Source: Ignavibacteriota bacterium (GTDB lineage Bacteria > Bacteroidota > Ignavibacteria > Ignavibacteriales > Ignavibacteriaceae). From it: a stretch of DNA of 64,000 nucleotides. The notes under the pieces were generated by a model. That model made no database searches. It saw nothing but the letters and a program-made list of their open reading frames with translations, and had not been told where the DNA came from. This document shows, piece after piece, positions 30,396 to 41,509 of this stretch. The stretch spans positions 2,651,001-2,715,000 of the forward strand of contig CP053446.1 of the NCBI GenBank assembly GCA_013285405.1, read 5' to 3'. Within the stretch, counting starts at the first letter, position 1; the number at the start of each line of letters is the position of its first letter. The translations under genes and the position numbers were made by a program.

Positions 30396-32492
30396 ATGTC
30401 GCAGAAAGTTAAAATAGATCAAGTAAGAAATATTGGCATCATGGCACATATTGATGCCGGTAAAACCACAACGACTGAACGTATTCTTTTTTATACCGGA
30501 AAACTTCACCGTCTTGGAGAAGTCCATGATGGCGCAGCTGTGATGGATTGGATGGAACAGGAGAAAGAACGTGGAATTACAATTACAAGTGCAGCCACAA
30601 CCTGTTTCTGGAATGATCATCAGATAAATATTATAGATACACCAGGTCACGTAGATTTTACTGTTGAAGTTGAAAGATCTTTAAGAGTGTTAGACGGAGC
30701 TGTTGCTTTATTTTGTGCTGTCGGTGGAGTTGAACCACAATCTGAAACAGTTTGGAGACAAGCTGATAAATATGGTGTTCCGAGAATAGCTTTTATCAAT
30801 AAGGTTGATAGGATTGGAGCCGATTTTTATAACGCAGTTCAGATGATGAAGGATAGATTGAAAGCGAACGCAATTCCAATCAATTTACCGATTGGTCAGG
30901 GAGACATGTTCGTTGGAGTCATTGATCTTATAAATTTTAATGCACGAATGTATCACGAGGAAACTTTTGGAGCTACATACGATGAGATTCCAATTCCTCA
31001 AGATCTCATGGAAACAGCAACTAAATACAGAACACAGATGTTGGAAGCAGTTTCTGATGTTGATGATACATTGTTAGAAAAATATCTTGAAGGTAAAGAG
31101 ATTACTGCAAGTGAAGTACTGACTGTTTTGAGAAAAGCAACAATTGAATTGAAAATTATTCCTGTTCTTTGTGGATCTGCATTTAAGAATAAAGGCGTTC
31201 AGAAATTACTTGACTATGTTGTTGAACTTCTTCCTTCACCAGTTGATTTTAAAGAGATCGAGGCACATCACATTGGAATAAATGATTCAGTTACCAGAAA
31301 AATTGATGAGAAAGAAAAATTTGCTGCGTTAGCTTTTAAGATTATGAATGACCCTTATGTTGGAAAATTATGTTTCTTCCGTGTCTATTCAGGAACACTG
31401 AAAGCCGGGTCATATATTTATAATTCAGTCAGCCAGAAAAAAGAACGAATTGGCAGACTATTACAAATGCACGCAAATCACCGGGAAGATATTGATGAAG
31501 TTAGAGCAGGTGATATTGCTGCGGCAGTTGGTTTAAAGCACACTAAAACCGGTGATACTCTCTGTGATGAACATGATCCGATCGTACTTGAAAAGATGTC
31601 ATTTCCTGAACCGGTTATTCAGATTGCAATTGAACCAAAAACAAAAGCAGATCAGGATAAACTATCAGAATCTCTTTCAAAACTCTCTGATGAAGATCCT
31701 ACATTTAGAGTGACAGTTGATCAGGAAACAGGTCAGACATTAATAAGTGGAATGGGAGAACTTCATCTGGAAATTCTTGTTGACAGGATGAAGAGAGAAT
31801 TTAAGGTTGAAGCTAACATCGGCAAACCACAAGTTGCTTATAGAGAAACTATAACAGAGACAGTTCAGGTTGAAGGAAAGTTTATAAAACAATCTGGTGG
31901 TCGGGGAAAATATGGTCACGTTGAAATCGAATTAGGTCCGAACGATCCAGGAAAAGGATATGAGTTTATAAATGCGATAGTTGGTGGATCGATACCCAAA
32001 GAATATATCCAGCCGGTCTCTGCTGGAATTCAGGAGGCGATGCGAAATGGTGTCGTTGCAGGATTTCCGGTTGTTGATATTAAAGTCAAGTTGTATGATG
32101 GATCATTTCACGATGTAGATTCTGATGAATTATCTTTTAAAGTAGCTGGTTCGATGGCTTTCAAGAGTGGTTCTAAAAAAGCTAAACCAATCCTGTTGGA
32201 ACCTATCATGTCTGTTGAAGTTGTTACGCCTGAAGATTATCTGGGCGATGTGATGGGCGATTTAAATTCGCGAAGAGGAAAAATTGAAGGATTTAATGCA
32301 AGGAAAGATGCTCAGGTAATTAAAGCACTTGTTCCTCTTTCTGAAATGTTCGGTTACGCAACAATTTTAAGATCAATGACTCAGGGCAGAGCAATTTATA
32401 CAATGCAGTTTGATCATTATCAGCAGGTTCCTCAATCAATAGCTGAGGAGATTGCTGAAAAAACATTAGGCAAGAAATCAACAGCAGTTTAA
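30396..32492 (+). CDS. fusA: Elongation factor G
   Basis: This 698-aa GTPase has G1 [20 protein letters not shown]3 [16 protein letters not shown] and G4 [10 protein letters not shown]. The domain IV/V signatures [10 protein letters not shown] and GRGKYGHV are also present. It drives translocation of tRNA and mRNA. It lies 16 bases after rpsG in the str operon. Confidence 0.98.
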   Translation: MSQKVKIDQVRNIGIMAHIDAGKTTTTERILFYTGKLHRLGEVHDGAAVMDWMEQEKERGITITSAATTCFWNDHQINIIDTPGHVDFTVEVERSLRVLDGAVALFCAVGGVEPQSETVWRQADKYGVPRIAFINKVDRIGADFYNAVQMMKDRLKANAIPINLPIGQGDMFVGVIDLINFNARMYHEETFGATYDEIPIPQDLMETATKYRTQMLEAVSDVDDTLLEKYLEGKEITASEVLTVLRKATIELKIIPVLCGSAFKNKGVQKLLDYVVELLPSPVDFKEIEAHHIGINDSVTRKIDEKEKFAALAFKIMNDPYVGKLCFFRVYSGTLKAGSYIYNSVSQKKERIGRLLQMHANHREDIDEVRAGDIAAAVGLKHTKTGDTLCDEHDPIVLEKMSFPEPVIQIAIEPKTKADQDKLSESLSKLSDEDPTFRVTVDQETGQTLISGMGELHLEILVDRMKREFKVEANIGKPQVAYRETITETVQVEGKFIKQSGGRGKYGHVEIELGPNDPGKGYEFINAIVGGSIPKEYIQPVSAGIQEAMRNGVVAGFPVVDIKVKLYDGSFHDVDSDELSFKVAGSMAFKSGSKKAKPILLEPIMSVEVVTPEDYLGDVMGDLNSRRGKIEGFNARKDAQVIKALVPLSEMFGYATILRSMTQGRAIYTMQFDHYQQVPQSIAEEIAEKTLGKKSTAV

Positions 32493-32541
32493 TTAACAAA
32501 AAAATAAATTAATAAAGGAACAAAAGTAAAAGGAGAATCCG

Positions 32542-33750
32542 ATGGCAAAAGAAAAATTTGACAGGAGTAAGCCGCACGTTAACGTTGGAACAATTGGTCA
32601 CGTAGATCATGGTAAAACCACTTTAACCGCTGCCATCACTATGGCTCTCAGTAAAAAGGGCTTGTCAGAGGTTAGAACATTTGATAGTATTGATAATGCA
32701 CCAGAAGAAAGAGAAAGAGGCATTACAATTGCAACGTCACACGTTGAATACGCAACTGAAAAAAGACATTATGCGCATGTAGATTGTCCTGGTCACGCTG
32801 ACTATGTGAAGAACATGATTACTGGTGCAGCACAGATGGATGGTGCTATTCTGGTTGTTGCTGCTACGGATGGTCCAATGCCTCAGACCAGAGAACATAT
32901 TCTTCTTGCAAGACAAGTAGGTGTTCCGAGAATCGTTGTTTTCATGAATAAAGTTGATCTGGTTGATGATCCTGAACTTCTTGAATTAGTGGAAGTTGAA
33001 TTGAGAGATTTATTAACATCTTATGAATTCCCTGGTGACGAAATCCCGATCATACAAGGATCAGCACTAAGAGCTCTTGAAGCTGCTTCCAGTGCTGAAA
33101 CTAAAATTGATGATCCAAGACTTGACTGTATCTGGAAACTTATGGATGCAGTAGATTCTTATATTCCAATACCTGAAAGAGAAACAAAGAAACCATTCTT
33201 AATGCCTGTTGAAGACGTATTCTCAATTACAGGTCGTGGTACAGTTGCAACTGGCAGAGTTGAAAGAGGCGAAGTGAAAATTCAAGAGGAAGTCGAACTT
33301 ATCGGTCTTGGAATACACAAGAAAACTGTTGTAACTGGAATTGAAATGTTTAGAAAAGAACTTGACTCAGCAATGGCTGGAGATAATGCAGGTATATTAC
33401 TTAGAGGTGTTGATAAAGATGAAATTGAAAGAGGAATGGTACTCGCAAAAACTGGTTCAATTACTCCACACACAGTTTTCGATGGCTCGGTTTACATTCT
33501 GTCAAAGAATGAAGGTGGAAGACACACACCATTCTTTAATGGTTACAGACCACAGTTCTATTTTAGAACCACAGACGTTACAGGTGTTGCGACACTTCCT
33601 GAAGGAACTGAAATGGTTATGCCAGGTGATAACGTGAACCTAAAAGTTGAATTGATATCAGAGATAGCTATGGAAGAAGGTTTGAGATTTGCTATTCGTG
33701 AAGGCGGAAGAACCGTCGGTGCTGGTGTAGTAACAAAAATTTATAAGTAA
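32542..33750 (+). CDS. tuf: Elongation factor Tu
   Basis: The 402-aa GTPase shows G1 [16 protein letters not shown]3 [18 protein letters not shown] and G4 MNKVDL, and ends [10 protein letters not shown]. It delivers aminoacyl-tRNA to the ribosome. This is the only tuf in the window. The second common position, between tRNA-Thr and tRNA-Trp, is occupied by rpmG. It is preceded by a strong AAGGAG site and followed by a hairpin. Confidence 0.98.
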   Translation: MAKEKFDRSKPHVNVGTIGHVDHGKTTLTAAITMALSKKGLSEVRTFDSIDNAPEERERGITIATSHVEYATEKRHYAHVDCPGHADYVKNMITGAAQMDGAILVVAATDGPMPQTREHILLARQVGVPRIVVFMNKVDLVDDPELLELVEVELRDLLTSYEFPGDEIPIIQGSALRALEAASSAETKIDDPRLDCIWKLMDAVDSYIPIPERETKKPFLMPVEDVFSITGRGTVATGRVERGEVKIQEEVELIGLGIHKKTVVTGIEMFRKELDSAMAGDNAGILLRGVDKDEIERGMVLAKTGSITPHTVFDGSVYILSKNEGGRHTPFFNGYRPQFYFRTTDVTGVATLPEGTEMVMPGDNVNLKVELISEIAMEEGLRFAIREGGRTVGAGVVTKIYK

Positions 33751-33772
33751 AATTAAATATTCTTTAATGTGA

Positions 33773-33798
33773 AGAGAAAAATTATTTCTCTTTTCGTT
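33773..33798 (+). terminator. Short hairpin with T-run between tuf and rpsJ
   Basis: A 7-bp stem AGAGAAA (33773-33779) pairs with TTTCTCT (33785-33791), followed by TTTCGTTT. It could be a weak terminator or attenuator separating the str and S10 operons. The stem is AT-rich, so confidence is modest. Confidence 0.45.
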
Positions 33799-33822
33799 TA
33801 TGAAAATTAAAGGAGTTTCTAA

Positions 33823-34131
33823 GTGCCAGGTCAGAAAATAAGAATCAAGTTGAAATCATACGATCATATTTTGATTGATAAATCAACAGAGAAGATTATT
33901 AAAACTGTTAGAAGTACAGGAGCTGTTGTCTCAGGACCAATTCCACTTCCGACAAGAAAAACTGTCTATACAGTACTTAGATCACCTCACGTTGATAAAA
34001 AATCACGTGAACAATTTGAAACACGAGCCCATAAAAGAATTATTGATATTCATAACTCTAATAACAAAACCGTCGATTCATTAAGTAAACTTGATATTCC
34101 GGCGGGTGTTGATATAGAAATTAAATTATAA
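33823..34131 (+). CDS. rpsJ: 30S ribosomal protein S10
   Basis: The 102-aa protein begins (M)[14 protein letters not shown] from a GTG at 33823 after AAGGAG. It contains [19 protein letters not shown] and the closing [11 protein letters not shown]. It is part of the 30S head and of the NusB antitermination complex. It opens the S10 operon. Confidence 0.98.
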   Translation: MPGQKIRIKLKSYDHILIDKSTEKIIKTVRSTGAVVSGPIPLPTRKTVYTVLRSPHVDKKSREQFETRAHKRIIDIHNSNNKTVDSLSKLDIPAGVDIEIKL

Positions 34132-34147
34132 TAACACTGAGTTTGAT

Positions 34148-34771
34148 ATGCCCGGAATCTTAGGTAAAAAAATTGGAATGACAAGCATCTTTAATACTGA
34201 AGGTGATTTGATAACTGTAACAGTTATTCAAGCCGGACCTTGTAAAGTTGTTTCACTACGCGAAAAAGAAAAAGATGGTTATTCGGCTGTGGTAATAGGC
34301 TTTGAAGATAAAAAAGAAAAACATGTTAGCAAGCCAGTTTTGGGTCAATTTAAGAAAAATAATTTATCGCCAAACAAAACAGTAAAAGAATTCAAAGGAT
34401 TTGATACTGGTAGTCTAAAAATTGGTGATGACCTCAAAGTTGATTTATTTAAAGAAGGCGACATTATAAAAGTCAGAGGAAGAAGTAAAGGAAAAGGATT
34501 TCAGGGAGTAATGAAGCGTCACAACTTTGGTGGTGTTGGTGGAACAACTCATGGTCAAAGTGATAGATTAAGAGCTCCGGGATCGATTGGTGCCAGCTCC
34601 TGGCCCTCAAGAGTTTTTAAAGGTCAGAGGATGGCTGGACGTAAAGGTTTTGAAAATGTAACTGTTCGTAACCTCAAAGTAATAAAAATTATTCCTGACG
34701 ATAATTTAATTATGATTAAAGGTGCTGTGCCTGGCTCAATAAATTCAATAGTTGAACTGATAAAGAATTAA
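34148..34771 (+). CDS. rplC: 50S ribosomal protein L3
   Basis: This 207-aa protein starts MPGILGKKIGMTSIFN and contains the peptidyl-transferase-centre loop GGTTHGQSDRLRAPGSIGAS with KGQRMAGRKG. It is an early assembly protein of the large subunit. It is 17 bases after rpsJ. Confidence 0.98.
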   Translation: MPGILGKKIGMTSIFNTEGDLITVTVIQAGPCKVVSLREKEKDGYSAVVIGFEDKKEKHVSKPVLGQFKKNNLSPNKTVKEFKGFDTGSLKIGDDLKVDLFKEGDIIKVRGRSKGKGFQGVMKRHNFGGVGGTTHGQSDRLRAPGSIGASSWPSRVFKGQRMAGRKGFENVTVRNLKVIKIIPDDNLIMIKGAVPGSINSIVELIKN

Positions 34772-34784
34772 TAACTGAATAAAA

Positions 34785-35435
34785 ATGACTTTAGAAATTT
34801 TTAAAACAGACGGCAAGCCTTCAGGTAAAAAAGTTAAGCTTGACGATGAAATTTTTGGCATTCAGCCAAACGATCATGCAATTTATCTTTCTGTTAAAGC
34901 ATTTCTTGCTAATCAAAGACAAGGAACTCACAAAGCTAAAGAAAGAGCAGAAGTAAGAGGCGGCGGTAAAAAACCTTGGAGACAAAAGGGAAGAGGAACT
35001 GCAAGAGCAGGTACGATTCGTTCACCTTTGTGGATTGGTGGTGGTACTATTTTCGGTCCTCGACCAAGAGATTACAGACAAAAACTTTCTCAAAAAGTTA
35101 AACAACTTGCACGAAAATCTGCTCTCAGCTACAAAGCAAAAGATGAGCAATTAATAGTTGTTGAGGATTTTTCTTACGATAAACCAAAAACAAAGGAATT
35201 TGTTTCTTTAATGGATGCGTTGAAACTAAATGGAAAAAAAATTCTTTTGTTAACCGGAAAAAATGAGACCAATGTTTATAAGTCTGGAAGAAATATTAAT
35301 AAAGTAAGTATAATGGAAGCAAGTAAGGCATCTACTTATGATATTCTGAATAACCAGATCTTAGTTTTACAAAAGACGGCTGTTGATGCAATAGCCCAAA
35401 CCTTTAATGAGAAAGAAGCAAAGGTGGTGAACTAA
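34785..35435 (+). CDS. rplD: 50S ribosomal protein L4
   Basis: The 216-aa protein has the exit-tunnel loop GGGKKPWRQKGRGTARAG and IRSPLWIGGGTIFGPRPRDY. In other bacteria L4 also regulates the S10 operon. The stop overlaps the rplW start by one base (TAATG at 35433-35437). Confidence 0.98.
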   Translation: MTLEIFKTDGKPSGKKVKLDDEIFGIQPNDHAIYLSVKAFLANQRQGTHKAKERAEVRGGGKKPWRQKGRGTARAGTIRSPLWIGGGTIFGPRPRDYRQKLSQKVKQLARKSALSYKAKDEQLIVVEDFSYDKPKTKEFVSLMDALKLNGKKILLLTGKNETNVYKSGRNINKVSIMEASKASTYDILNNQILVLQKTAVDAIAQTFNEKEAKVVN

Positions 35436-35728
35436 TGCACCAGATATTAATCAGTCCTCTTATTACTGAGAAGATGACAAATATAACTGCCGATAAAGGT
35501 AAATATGGGTTTCTTGTTAATCCGAATGCAAATAAAATTCAAATAGCAAAAGCTATAGAAGAAAAGTTTAATGTTCATGTAACTGATGTGAAGACAATTA
35601 ATCACCAGGGAAAAACTAAAACGCAATTCAGGAAAAGTGGAAGATTCACTGGTAAAACAGCAAAATTTAAAAAAGCTATCGTTACCCTTAAAGAAGGGGA
35701 AAAAATTGAGTTATTCGAAGCAGTTTAG
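35435..35728 (+). CDS. rplW: 50S ribosomal protein L23
   Basis: The 97-aa protein opens MHQILISPLITEKMT and continues YGFLVNPNANKIQIAKAIE and KKAIVTLKEGEKIELFE, all typical of L23, which lies at the tunnel exit and binds trigger factor and SRP. Its start overlaps the rplD stop. Confidence 0.97.
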   Translation: MHQILISPLITEKMTNITADKGKYGFLVNPNANKIQIAKAIEEKFNVHVTDVKTINHQGKTKTQFRKSGRFTGKTAKFKKAIVTLKEGEKIELFEAV

Positions 35729-35749
35729 CTGATAGGAACAGGTAAGTAA

Positions 35750-36577
35750 ATGGGAATTAAAAAAAATAAACCAGTAACTCCAGGAACAAGATTCAAAAGC
35801 AATTATACTTTTGAAGAATTAACGAAATCAACTCCTGAGAAATCATTAACAGTTGCATTACGAAAATCTGGTGGAAGAAATAATCTTGGCAGAATTACCG
35901 CAAGACATATTGGCGGTGGGCATAAAAGACGCTACAGGATAATTGATTTCAAGAGAAACAAGCATGGAATTTTTGCAAAAGTATTTTCAATTGAATACGA
36001 TCCAAACAGATCAGCAAGAATTGCTTTGTTACATTATACTGATGGTGATAAAAGATACATACTGGCTCCGAATGGATTAAAAGTTGGTGATAAAATTTCT
36101 TCTGGTTCTGGAAGTGAAATTTCAGTTGGCAACACATTGCCATTAAAGGAAATGCCTTTGGGCAGTTTTGTACACAATGTCGAAATAAAGCCAGGTAAAG
36201 GTGGTCAGTTGGGAAGAAGCGCCGGTAGTTCTCTTCAACTCATGGCTAAAGAAGGTAATTTTGCTCAGTTGAAAATGCCCTCTGGTGAAGTCAGAATGAT
36301 AAATGTTAATTGCCTTGCTACTTATGGAATGGTTGGTAATTCAGAACACGAAAATATTAGTCTTGGTAAAGCTGGTCGTTCAAGATGGTTGGGAAAGAGA
36401 TCATATGTGAGAGGTGTTGCAATGAATCCCGTTGATCATCCGATGGGTGGAGGAGAAGGCAAAACATCTGGTGGTGGGCATCCGGTTTCTCCCTGGGGTC
36501 AAAAATCAAAGGGATTAAAAACAAGGAAGAGAAAAAATCCATCTAATAAATATATTATTAAAAGAAGGAAAAGTTAG
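35750..36577 (+). CDS. rplB: 50S ribosomal protein L2
   Basis: The 275-aa protein has [36 protein letters not shown] and the peptidyl-transferase-associated [18 protein letters not shown]. It is required for subunit association and peptide-bond formation. Confidence 0.98.
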   Translation: MGIKKNKPVTPGTRFKSNYTFEELTKSTPEKSLTVALRKSGGRNNLGRITARHIGGGHKRRYRIIDFKRNKHGIFAKVFSIEYDPNRSARIALLHYTDGDKRYILAPNGLKVGDKISSGSGSEISVGNTLPLKEMPLGSFVHNVEIKPGKGGQLGRSAGSSLQLMAKEGNFAQLKMPSGEVRMINVNCLATYGMVGNSEHENISLGKAGRSRWLGKRSYVRGVAMNPVDHPMGGGEGKTSGGGHPVSPWGQKSKGLKTRKRKNPSNKYIIKRRKS

Positions 36578-36585
36578 GTTTATTT

Positions 36586-36873
36586 ATGCCACGTTCTGTA
36601 AAAAAAGGACCATTTATTCATTACAAGCTGTTCAAAATGATCAAGCAGCTTAATGATAATAATCAAAAAAAAATTATTAAAACATGGTCACGTGCATCTA
36701 TCATTACTCCTGATTTCGTTGGTCATACAATCGCAGTTCATAATGGAAATAAGATGATTCCGATTTTCATTACTGAAAATATGGTTGGACATAAATTAGG
36801 TGAATTTGCACCAACGCGGATTTTCCGTGGTCATCCCGGAACTAAAGCCGAAAAATCAGTTAAAGCAGGTTAA
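36586..36873 (+). CDS. rpsS: 30S ribosomal protein S19
   Basis: The 95-aa protein starts [15 protein letters not shown] and contains [22 protein letters not shown] and [14 protein letters not shown]. It sits in the 30S head near the A-site finger. It is 8 bases after rplB. Confidence 0.98.
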   Translation: MPRSVKKGPFIHYKLFKMIKQLNDNNQKKIIKTWSRASIITPDFVGHTIAVHNGNKMIPIFITENMVGHKLGEFAPTRIFRGHPGTKAEKSVKAG

Positions 36874-36892
36874 TCAAGAAAGATTATTTACG

Positions 36893-37240
36893 ATGGAAGC
36901 AAGAGCAATAAATAGGTTTATAGGTTCATCTCCGAGGAAGATGAGGCTAGTGATTGATTTAATCAGAGGTGAATCTGTTGATAAAGCATTGGAAATACTC
37001 CATTTCTCGCCAAAGCATTCTTCAAAAAATGCCGAGAAGACTTTAAGGTCAGCAGTTTCAAATCTTATTAATAATAAAGAAGAAACTATAAGAATTGAAC
37101 CGGCTGATCTGTTCGTTAAAGAAGCATTTGTTGATGTTGGTCCGATTTTAAAAAGAATATCTCCCGCACCACAGGGAAGAGCATACAGGATAAGAAAAAG
37201 ATCTTGTCATTTAACAATAGTAGTAGCAAAAAAAGCATAA
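36893..37240 (+). CDS. rplV: 50S ribosomal protein L22
   Basis: The 115-aa protein starts MEARAINRFIGSSPRKMRLV at 36893 and ends with the tunnel-lining PAPQGRAYRIRKRSCHLTIVV. The same frame is open further upstream to 36800, but that would run into rpsS and lacks L22 similarity, so the ATG at 36893 is preferred. Confidence 0.97.
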   Translation: MEARAINRFIGSSPRKMRLVIDLIRGESVDKALEILHFSPKHSSKNAEKTLRSAVSNLINNKEETIRIEPADLFVKEAFVDVGPILKRISPAPQGRAYRIRKRSCHLTIVVAKKA

Positions 37241-37255
37241 TATCAGGAGGAATTT

Positions 37256-37897
37256 TTGGGACAAAAGACTAATCCGATAGGTTTAAGAGTAGGCGTGATC
37301 AGAGGCTGGAATTCAAATTGGTACGAGAGTAAAAGTTATGCTATAAAATTAAAAGAAGATGACAAACTTCGTGATTATATCAGGAACAGATTAAAAAAAG
37401 CAGGGATATCTAAAATCATTATTGACAGGACTTCGAAAAGTATAATTTTAAATATTCATACTTCAAGACCAGGTGTTGTAATTGGTAAAAGTGGAAAAGA
37501 AATTACACAGCTTGAAGAAGAGTTGAAACAAATTTCAAATAAAGAAATAAAAATTCAGATTTCAGAGATAAAGAGACCAGAATTAGATGCTTACCTGGTA
37601 GCAGAAAACATTGCCAGCCAATTAGAAGGAAGAATTTCTTTCCGCAGAGCAATGAAGATGGCTATTACTGCCTCGATGCGTATGGGTGCGGAAGGAATTC
37701 GTATTAAATGTGGTGGCAGACTCGGTGGTGCTGAAATCGCAAGAACTGAACAATACAAAGATGGAAGAATACCGCTTCACACTTTAAGAGCCGATATTGA
37801 TTATGCTAATGGCAGAGCAGAAACTATATATGGTTCAATAGGAATTAAAGTGTGGATTTGCCGGGGTGAAATTCTCGGTAAAAGAGTTGCGGAATAA
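37256..37897 (+). CDS. rpsC: 30S ribosomal protein S3
   Basis: The 213-aa protein begins (M)[19 protein letters not shown] from a TTG at 37256 after a perfect AGGAGG. It has the KH motif [10 protein letters not shown] and GVKVWI-like [12 protein letters not shown]. It forms the mRNA entry tunnel. Confidence 0.97.
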   Translation: MGQKTNPIGLRVGVIRGWNSNWYESKSYAIKLKEDDKLRDYIRNRLKKAGISKIIIDRTSKSIILNIHTSRPGVVIGKSGKEITQLEEELKQISNKEIKIQISEIKRPELDAYLVAENIASQLEGRISFRRAMKMAITASMRMGAEGIRIKCGGRLGGAEIARTEQYKDGRIPLHTLRADIDYANGRAETIYGSIGIKVWICRGEILGKRVAE

Positions 37898-37918
37898 TTT
37901 TGAGCAGGAGCTAACATT

Positions 37919-38335
37919 ATGTTAATGCCGAAAAGAGTTAAATACAGAAAAGCACATAGAGGTAGAAGAAAAGGGAATGCAAAACGTGGTAGTTCAGTTG
38001 CGTTTGGTGATTTCGGACTGAAATCATTAGAACCAGCGTGGATTACAAGCAGGCAGATTGAAGCCTGTCGTGTTGCACTTACACGAAAAATGAAAAGAGA
38101 TGGCCGCGTTTGGATCAGAATTTTTCCTGATAAGCCTGTTTCAAAGAAACCTCTCGAAACAAGAATGGGAAAAGGTAAAGGTGCCCCTGAATTCTGGGTC
38201 GCTGTTATTAAACCCGGAAGAATTCTTTTTGAAGTTTCAGGTGTAACAAGAGATATGGCAAATGAAGCATTAACATTATGTTCTCATAAACTGCCAATTA
38301 AAACAAAAGTAGTCTCCAGACCAGATTTTGAATAA
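37919..38335 (+). CDS. rplP: 50S ribosomal protein L16
   Basis: The 138-aa protein starts [19 protein letters not shown] and includes [20 protein letters not shown] and [19 protein letters not shown]. It helps position the A-site tRNA. A second ATG at 37925 is possible, but the ML- start is the usual one for the family. Confidence 0.97.
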   Translation: MLMPKRVKYRKAHRGRRKGNAKRGSSVAFGDFGLKSLEPAWITSRQIEACRVALTRKMKRDGRVWIRIFPDKPVSKKPLETRMGKGKGAPEFWVAVIKPGRILFEVSGVTRDMANEALTLCSHKLPIKTKVVSRPDFE

Positions 38336-38348
38336 GGAACGAGTTTAA

Positions 38349-38573
38349 ATGAAGATTCACGAAATAAAAGAATTGAAAACTGAAGAAATAGTTCAAAGAA
38401 TTAAAGATGAGGAACGCAATCTCGTTGATTTGAGGTTTTCGCATCAATTGAAACAGTTGACTAATACTTCGAAACTGAAAAATGTGAAAAGGGATATTGC
38501 AAAATTGAAGACAGTTCTCAGAGAAAGAGAATCACAACTGGTAAGTACTGAAGTGAAAGGAGCAAAAGCTTAA
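38349..38573 (+). CDS. rpmC: 50S ribosomal protein L29
   Basis: The 74-aa, mainly helical protein has [23 protein letters not shown] and [20 protein letters not shown], as expected for L29 next to L23 at the tunnel exit. It lies two bases before rpsQ. Confidence 0.96.
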   Translation: MKIHEIKELKTEEIVQRIKDEERNLVDLRFSHQLKQLTNTSKLKNVKRDIAKLKTVLRERESQLVSTEVKGAKA

Positions 38574-38575
38574 GT

Positions 38576-38833
38576 ATGGAAACTCGAAGTCTTAGAAAAA
38601 CAAGGATAGGTATTGTTGTTAGCAACAAGATGGATAAAACTATCACTGTTGCCATCGAAAGAAAAGTAGCTCATCCTATTTATAAAAAATATTTCAGGAA
38701 AACTACAAAGCTCATGGCTCACGATGAAAAGAAGGAATGCGGCATAGGTGATAAAGTAAAAATTATGGAAACACGCCCGCTCAGTTTAAAGAAGAGATGG
38801 CGATTAGTTGAAATTATTGAAAAAGCCAAGTAG
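38576..38833 (+). CDS. rpsQ: 30S ribosomal protein S17
   Basis: The 85-aa OB-fold protein reads [20 protein letters not shown], then [15 protein letters not shown] and [16 protein letters not shown]. It binds 16S rRNA during early assembly. Confidence 0.97.
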   Translation: METRSLRKTRIGIVVSNKMDKTITVAIERKVAHPIYKKYFRKTTKLMAHDEKKECGIGDKVKIMETRPLSLKKRWRLVEIIEKAK

Positions 38834-38850
38834 GCAGGAGATTCACGGCG

Positions 38851-39219
38851 ATGATACAGGAAGAAACAAATCTGATTGTAGCTGATAATTCGGGTGCGAA
38901 GAAAGTAAGATGCATTCGTGTTCTTGGTGGAAGTGGAAGACGTTATGCTACGGTCGGTGATACTATAGTCGTTAGCGTAAAGACTGCTATGCCGAACGGA
39001 ACGGTTAAAAAAGGCGAAGTATCCAGAGCAGTTATTGTCAGAACAAAAAAGGAAGTTAGAAGAAAAGACGGCTCGTACATTAGATTTGATGAGAATGCAG
39101 CAGTATTGATCAATCCGCAAAATGAACCGAGAGGCACTAGAATTTTTGGTCCTGTTGCCAGGGAATTAAGAGATAAACAATTTATGAAAATCGTTTCATT
39201 AGCACCCGAAGTATTGTAA
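38851..39219 (+). CDS. rplN: 50S ribosomal protein L14
   Basis: The 122-aa protein has [40 protein letters not shown] and the terminal [18 protein letters not shown]. It contributes to an intersubunit bridge. Confidence 0.98.
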   Translation: MIQEETNLIVADNSGAKKVRCIRVLGGSGRRYATVGDTIVVSVKTAMPNGTVKKGEVSRAVIVRTKKEVRRKDGSYIRFDENAAVLINPQNEPRGTRIFGPVARELRDKQFMKIVSLAPEVL

Positions 39220-39230
39220 AAGGTTTTAAA

Positions 39231-39557
39231 ATGAAAATTAGAAAAAATGATATGGTAATGGTAGTCTCCGGTAATGACCGAGGTAAAACCGGTAAAGTTT
39301 TAAAAGTTTTTCCTCAGAAATATCGTGTAATAGTTGAAGGTATCAATCTTAGGAAAAAGCATACAAAACCAAATCAAAAAAATCCGCAAGGCGGAATTAT
39401 AGAAAAAGAAGCATCAGTCCACGCATCTAATGTGATGATTTTAGATCCAAAATCAAATGAACCGACAAGAATCGGATCCAGAGTCATTTTAGATGAAAAG
39501 ACAGGTAAAAAGAAAATTGCACGTGTTGCAAAAGCAAGCGGAGAAATGATTCAATAA
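39231..39557 (+). CDS. rplX: 50S ribosomal protein L24
   Basis: The 108-aa protein carries the KOW motif ([20 protein letters not shown]) and [13 protein letters not shown]. It is one of the assembly-initiating proteins of the 50S subunit. Confidence 0.97.
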   Translation: MKIRKNDMVMVVSGNDRGKTGKVLKVFPQKYRVIVEGINLRKKHTKPNQKNPQGGIIEKEASVHASNVMILDPKSNEPTRIGSRVILDEKTGKKKIARVAKASGEMIQ

Positions 39558-39579
39558 GAATTTAATTATTGTTAAGAAA

Positions 39580-40233
39580 ATGGCAGAAAAAAAACAAGCA
39601 AAAGAATCAAAAGAGAAAAAAGATAAGCCAAAAAAAGAAGCTGAAAAATCACAGATAGAAAAGGATCTAAAAATTCCAAGCCGGCTCGCAAATTTCTATC
39701 ATAGTGATGTAGTTCCAACTTTGATTAAAGCTTTCACTTATAAAAATGTAATGCAGGTCCCAAAGATCGAAAAGATTGTGGTAAATATGGGAGTTGGTGC
39801 AGCGGTTGCAGAACCAAAAATACTTGAAGAAGCAGTTAAAGAACTTGAATCGATTACAGGTCAGAAAGCCAGCATTAGAAAAGCAAAGAAAGCGATTTCA
39901 AATTTTAAACTGCGGGAAGGAATCAGCATTGGTGCAATGGTAACTCTTCGTAAAGAAAGAATGTACGAGTTTCTTGACAGACTGATAAATGTTGCGCTTC
40001 CACGGGTTCGTGACTTTAGAGGATTATCTGATAAATCATTTGATGGAAGAGGAAACTATACCCTTGGAGTTAAAGAGCAAATTATCTTCCCCGAAATTAA
40101 TGTTGATAAAATTACTCGTGTGCTTGGAATGGATATTACTATAGTTACTTCAGCAAAAAGTGACAACGAGGCTTACGAATTACTTAAAACATTCGGAATG
40201 CCTTTCATCAAAAAAGAAATTAAAAAAGCTTAG
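39580..40233 (+). CDS. rplE: 50S ribosomal protein L5 with lysine-rich N-terminal extension
   Basis: The conserved L5 core starts near [19 protein letters not shown] (about residue 33) and includes [29 protein letters not shown] and [17 protein letters not shown]. It binds 5S rRNA. Ahead of the core is a highly charged extension ([20 protein letters not shown] and on to about residue 30), which makes the protein 217 aa against about 180 in most bacteria. No internal start with a good ribosome binding site was preferred, so the extension is likely real. Confidence 0.95.
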   Translation: MAEKKQAKESKEKKDKPKKEAEKSQIEKDLKIPSRLANFYHSDVVPTLIKAFTYKNVMQVPKIEKIVVNMGVGAAVAEPKILEEAVKELESITGQKASIRKAKKAISNFKLREGISIGAMVTLRKERMYEFLDRLINVALPRVRDFRGLSDKSFDGRGNYTLGVKEQIIFPEINVDKITRVLGMDITIVTSAKSDNEAYELLKTFGMPFIKKEIKKA

Positions 40234-40242
40234 GAGATTTTA

Positions 40243-40512
40243 ATGGCCAGAACATGCTTGATAGCAAGAGAGAATAAAAGACACAGACTTTACGAAAAGT
40301 ATAAAAAAATTCGTGAAGATTTGAAAGCTTCAGGAGATTATGAAGCTCTTCAAAAGCTGCCTCGTGATTCTTCAGTTACGAGATTGAAAAATCGATGCAT
40401 GTTCACTGGCAGAGCCAGAGCCTATTACAGAAAATTTGGAGTTTCCAGACTTGTCTTCAGAGAAATGGCTCTGAGAGGTGAAATTCCAGGTGTAAAAAAA
40501 TCAAGTTGGTAA
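40243..40512 (+). CDS. rpsN: 30S ribosomal protein S14 (zinc-free type)
   Basis: The 89-aa protein has the long form of S14, without the CxxC pairs of the zinc form. It includes [20 protein letters not shown] and [20 protein letters not shown]. It binds the 30S head. Confidence 0.97.
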   Translation: MARTCLIARENKRHRLYEKYKKIREDLKASGDYEALQKLPRDSSVTRLKNRCMFTGRARAYYRKFGVSRLVFREMALRGEIPGVKKSSW

Positions 40513-40527
40513 ACGGAGAAAGTTTAA

Positions 40528-40923
40528 ATGGCAGTTACAGACCCTATTGCAGATTATTTGACAAGAATCAGAAACGCTACAAAAGCAAAAAAAGTACGTG
40601 TTGAAATTCCGGCAACGAAAACTAAAATCGGATTGTCAGAAATTTTAAAAAACTTAGGTTACATAATTGATTATGAAATAATCGATGACACTAAACAGAA
40701 AAAATTGAATATAGTGCTTAAATATAAAAACGGAGTATCAGCCATTACAGGCTTGAAGAGAATCAGCAAACCAGGTCTGCGTGTTTATAGATCGTCTGAT
40801 AAACTTCCAAGAGTATTAAACGGTTTAGGCACTGCGGTTATTTCTACGCCGAAAGGTTTGCTGACTGATAAAGATGCCAGAAATAATCTGGTTGGTGGTG
40901 AAGTAGTTTGTTATATATGGTAA
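40528..40923 (+). CDS. rpsH: 30S ribosomal protein S8
   Basis: The 131-aa protein begins [20 protein letters not shown] and ends [20 protein letters not shown] plus CYIW. S8 binds the central domain of 16S rRNA and represses the spc operon in E. coli. No target was sought here beyond inspection. Confidence 0.98.
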   Translation: MAVTDPIADYLTRIRNATKAKKVRVEIPATKTKIGLSEILKNLGYIIDYEIIDDTKQKKLNIVLKYKNGVSAITGLKRISKPGLRVYRSSDKLPRVLNGLGTAVISTPKGLLTDKDARNNLVGGEVVCYIW

Positions 40924-40948
40924 AATTTTTAAAGTCGGAGATTTAAGA

Positions 40949-41488
40949 GTGTCCAGAATAGGTAAAAAACCAATAGAGATTCCAAAAGGTGTGACAATAT
41001 CATTGGATGGTCAGACAATTAAGGTTAAAGGTCCAAAAGGTGAGCTTCATAGAATACTTCACCATTTGATAAAGACTGAAATTGTTGACAACGAAATAAA
41101 GTTTAGCAGACCTGATGATTTGAAGGAAACAAGATCTTTACACGGATTAACCCGTGCTTTAGTTCAGAATATGATTGTTGGTGTAACCGATTCATATAAA
41201 AAATCTCTTGAGATAGTTGGCGTTGGTTACAAAGCAGAATTAAAAGGCAAAAATTTACTTTTAAATATTGGCTACTCACATCCGATTTACTTCGTCCCCC
41301 CGGATGAAGTGAAACTTGAAGTTCCTGCACCAACTCAGATTAATATTTCTGGAAATGATAAAGAATTAGTCGGACTGGTTGCTGCAAAAATCAGGTCTTT
41401 TAGAAAACCAGAACCATACAAAGGTAAAGGTATTAAATATTCTGATGAAAGAATTATCAGAAAAGCTGGCAAAACTGCTGGTGCATAA
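40949..41488 (+). CDS. rplF: 50S ribosomal protein L6
   Basis: The 179-aa protein starts (M)SRIGKKPIEIPKGV from a GTG at 40949, and contains VGYKAELKGKNLLLNIGYSH and the C-terminal PEPYKGKGIKY. It lies near the factor-binding site. Confidence 0.98.
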   Translation: MSRIGKKPIEIPKGVTISLDGQTIKVKGPKGELHRILHHLIKTEIVDNEIKFSRPDDLKETRSLHGLTRALVQNMIVGVTDSYKKSLEIVGVGYKAELKGKNLLLNIGYSHPIYFVPPDEVKLEVPAPTQINISGNDKELVGLVAAKIRSFRKPEPYKGKGIKYSDERIIRKAGKTAGA

Positions 41489-41509
41489 TTTTTAGGAGTT
41501 TATTTTGTA

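Noticed and set aside
36800..36892. Upstream extension of rplV to 36800
   Set aside because: It would overlap rpsS and lacks L22 similarity. The ATG at 36893 gives the family start.
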